Shown here one piece after another: positions 61,617-64,000 of a stretch of DNA of 64,000 nucleotides (position 1 is its first letter; each line of letters starts with the position of its first letter). The notes under the pieces were generated by a model, which was given only the letters and a program-made list of their open reading frames with translations, was not told where the DNA came from and searched no databases. Position numbers and translations under genes: made by a program. The stretch spans positions 1-64,000 of the forward strand of contig JBATKU010000672.1 in the NCBI GenBank assembly GCA_049669725.1. Direction: 5' to 3'. This DNA is from JAFDCJ01 sp049669725. Its GTDB lineage: Bacteria > Desulfobacterota > Desulfobacteria > Desulfobacterales > JAFDCJ01.

Positions 61617-64000
61617 ATGTCTATAAAACTTGCCTATGAAAAACTGGAACAACCAATCCAAAATTTGGAGCAAGCAGAACTAGAAAACACAGCTGCGGGA
61701 GAGCAAAAAAAATACAGAAGCATCATTGAACGAATTGAAGATGGTTATTATGAAGTTGACCTTGCCGGCAACTTTACTTTTTTTAATGAATCGATGCTCA
61801 AAATTCTTGGATATTCCAGGGATGAATTAACAGGCATGAATAATAGACGGTATATGGACGAGAAAAATTCCAAGAAAGTCTTCAATGCCTTCAATCGGGT
61901 CTATAAAACGAGGGAATCCTACAAGGCATTTGATTGGGAATTGATACGAAAGGATGGGTCCAGGTGCTATGTTGAGACCTCAGTGGTTATTATTGAGGAT
62001 TCAAAAGGTCAGCCAATAGGTTTTCAGGGTATTGCGCGCGACATCACTGAACGCAAGCGCGCAGAGCAAAGGTTGGCAGATGAATCGAATTTCCAGCGGG
62101 TGCTCGGAGAAATCGCAAATGAGTTTATTAATATCCCTTCTGCGACAATTGATGAGGGAATAAACCGAGCTTTGAAGACGGCCGGACAATTCGCGAGAGC
62201 AGACCGAAGCTATGTCATCAGATTTGATTTCGAAGCAGGCACAATAAGAAATACGCATGAATGGTGCAGGACTGACATTGAACCACAAATTGACAACCTG
62301 CAGGACGTGCCGATTGAAATGTTTAGCTGGGTTATCGACAAATTGATCAACCTTCAAGTTGTAAATATTCCGCATGTGGCTGAATTGCCTCCGGAAGCCA
62401 AAGAGGCAAAGGATGAGTTCGAGGCAGAGGGCATCCAATCAGTGCTATTGGTACCGCTGATCTCAGAGGCCAGGTGTTTCGGAACTGTGGGATTCGACTT
62501 CGTTAAGCAAGCGGAGTTTTGTACTGAGAGCAAAATAAGACTTTTGAAAATGTCGGGCGCGACACTATCCAACGCCCTCGCCCGCAAGCGGGCCGAGGAA
62601 GCATTGCGGCAAAGCAAGGAACGTTACAAAACTCTCACCAATAATCTTCATGTAGGAATTTATCGCAACACACCTGGATCTCAAGGCAAGTTTATAGAGG
62701 CTAATCCAGCAATAGTGGAAATGTTTGGTTATCAAAGTAGAGATAAATTTATAGCCGTAAATGTTGCCAATTTATATCAAAATCCTGAGGACAGGAATAA
62801 ATTTACGGAGGAAATTTCAAAATATGGGTCTGTCAATAAGTATGAGGTGAAACTTAAGAAAATAGATGGAACCCCTTTTGTTGGTTCAGTATCAGCTGTA
62901 TCTGTAAAAGACGCAAATGGCAAAATAAAATACTATGACGGAATTATAGAAAACACTACTGGGAAACGAGAACTTGAACTGCAGCTTCAGCAAGCCCAAA
63001 AAATGGAAGCAATTGGAACCCTTGCTGGAGGTATCGCACATGATTTCAACAACATCCTTTCAGCTATTATAGGCTACACTGAACTGTCCTTAAACGATAT
63101 TGAAAAAGAGTCTACTCTCTACCAAAATTTGCAGGAAGTATTCCGGGCCGGTGGACGGGCCAAAGATTTGGTTAAACAGATACTCACTTTCAGTCGGCAA
63201 ACTGCGCAGGAGCTCAAACCGGTTCAGGTAAAACTCATTTGTAAAGAAGCGATTAAATTTTTGCGGGCATCACTACCTACGACCATTGAAATAAACCAGG
63301 AAATCGAAAATGATTCGCTGGTAATGGCGGACCCGACACAAATTCATCAGGTTTTGATGAACCTTTGTACCAATGCGGGACATGCCATGGGGGAAAAAGG
63401 GGGTGTGTTGGAGGTAAAAATAGCAGATGTTCAACTTGAGGCAGATTTTATGGCTCAGCACAAGGAGCTGAAACCCGGACCATATCTCGAATTATCAGTA
63501 AGCGATACTGGTTATGGCATACCAGCACATTTACTGGATCGGATCTTTGACCCGTTTTTTACAACAAAAGAAAAAAGTGAAGGAACCGGTATGGGGCTAT
63601 CGGTGGTCCATGGCATTGTCGGTAGCTATGGAGGTAAGATAATAGTTACCAGCGAACCGGGTAAAGGCACAACTTTTAAAATCTACCTTCCAACAGTGGA
63701 AAGGGACGAGGCACCACAGCCGATAGCAGAAGAATCTATTGCCGGCGGGACCGAACGGATTCTTTTTGTAGATGATGAACCTGCCCTTGTAAAAATCGGA
63801 AAACAAATGCTTGAATCTCTGGGTTATAAAGTTACCGGCAGAACTAGTAGCGTAGAGGCTTTAGAACTTTTTAAGGCCAAAGCGGACAGCTTTGATCTGG
63901 TAATCACCGATATGACCATGCCGAACATGACGGGTGATGAATTGGCAAGAGAACTAATACATATAAAACCTGAGATCCCGGTTATACTTTGCACAGGTTA
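61617..64000 (+). CDS. Hybrid sensor histidine kinase (PAS-GAF-PAS-HK-REC), 3' end cut by the window
   Basis: The frame is open from ATG 61617 through the window end. The order is a short coiled start, PAS (about 35-150, YRSIIERIEDGYYEVDLAGN), a GAF-like domain (about 160-320), a second PAS (about 335-450), a HisKA domain with the phospho-accepting His at about residue 475 (TLAGGIAHDFNNILSAIIGY), and an HATPase with N-box MNLCTNAGHAM and DTGYGIPAHLLDRIFDPFFT. A receiver domain (LFVDDEP, Asp at about 765 in VITDMTMPN) follows. It has no membrane segments, so it probably senses cytoplasmic signals. The true C-terminus lies outside the window. Confidence 0.93.
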   Translation, partial: MSIKLAYEKLEQPIQNLEQAELENTAAGEQKKYRSIIERIEDGYYEVDLAGNFTFFNESMLKILGYSRDELTGMNNRRYMDEKNSKKVFNAFNRVYKTRESYKAFDWELIRKDGSRCYVETSVVIIEDSKGQPIGFQGIARDITERKRAEQRLADESNFQRVLGEIANEFINIPSATIDEGINRALKTAGQFARADRSYVIRFDFEAGTIRNTHEWCRTDIEPQIDNLQDVPIEMFSWVIDKLINLQVVNIPHVAELPPEAKEAKDEFEAEGIQSVLLVPLISEARCFGTVGFDFVKQAEFCTESKIRLLKMSGATLSNALARKRAEEALRQSKERYKTLTNNLHVGIYRNTPGSQGKFIEANPAIVEMFGYQSRDKFIAVNVANLYQNPEDRNKFTEEISKYGSVNKYEVKLKKIDGTPFVGSVSAVSVKDANGKIKYYDGIIENTTGKRELELQLQQAQKMEAIGTLAGGIAHDFNNILSAIIGYTELSLNDIEKESTLYQNLQEVFRAGGRAKDLVKQILTFSRQTAQELKPVQVKLICKEAIKFLRASLPTTIEINQEIENDSLVMADPTQIHQVLMNLCTNAGHAMGEKGGVLEVKIADVQLEADFMAQHKELKPGPYLELSVSDTGYGIPAHLLDRIFDPFFTTKEKSEGTGMGLSVVHGIVGSYGGKIIVTSEPGKGTTFKIYLPTVERDEAPQPIAEESIAGGTERILFVDDEPALVKIGKQMLESLGYKVTGRTSSVEALELFKAKADSFDLVITDMTMPNMTGDELARELIHIKPEIPVILCTG

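Noticed and set aside
1..64000. CRISPR array
   Set aside because: No direct repeats with regular unique spacers were found; the repeats present are inverted and word-based.

Overview
The window looks like part of the chromosome of a sulfate-reducing bacterium of the Desulfobacterota, probably order Desulfobacterales. The main reason is a complete aprB-aprA-qmoA-qmoB-qmoC set (7984 down to 290, minus strand): APS reductase followed by its quinone-interacting membrane complex. The housekeeping genes are of ordinary bacterial type. The genus assignment is inference; I could run no search.

Layout. 1-7984: the end of a decayed EamA-like gene, then the apr-qmo cluster on the minus strand, with a strong terminator hairpin between aprA and qmoA and a 303-bp repeat-filled gap between qmoB and qmoC. 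8576-14678: single genes (three CxxxCC 'YkgJ-type' proteins, an SDR, a dGTPase-like HD protein, an orphan HSDR_N-type protein and a cytidine-deaminase-fold deaminase), separated by many inverted-repeat elements. 14994-33979: a long plus-strand translation and RNA block: infC (AUA start), rpmI, rplT, pheS, pheT, a MerR regulator, tRNA-Gly(CCC), rimP, nusA, infB, a DUF503 gene, rbfA, a DHH phosphoesterase, truB, rpsO, pnp, an M16 peptidase, dut and a metallo-beta-lactamase-fold gene. 34281-37276: small stress-type genes (RRM protein, Hsp20, a J-domain protein with HPE instead of HPD, a broken hsp20 fragment). 38026-42550: lysine 6-aminotransferase, acyl-ACP thioesterase, a TPR protein and a SpoT-like HD protein. 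42799-53303: a peptidase, a GlpA-like flavoprotein beside an SdhB-like iron-sulfur protein, a CBS/DUF294 protein with a DnaQ-type exonuclease, an SDR, a GNAT, a QueG-like protein and a YdcZ-like membrane protein. 53335-59203: an arginase-fold protein, a frameshifted membrane-protein relic and a minus-strand GNAT-ACP-FkbH-MaoC/KR cluster. 59204-64000: an AT-rich stretch with a PHP phosphoesterase, an ICMT-like methyltransferase and a hybrid histidine kinase cut by the window end.

Two things stand out. First, at least fifteen intergenic gaps carry the same architecture: an arm made of degenerate near-tandem copies of a short word (roughly 6-10 nt), a spacer, and an inverted complementary arm. 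The word differs between elements, but several words recur at distant sites. These elements are absent from coding sequence and from the core of the translation block. Second, the FkbH-ACP-MaoC/KR-GNAT cluster looks like a compact system that would load a three-carbon glycerate-derived unit onto a dedicated carrier protein, process it and transfer it to an unknown acceptor.
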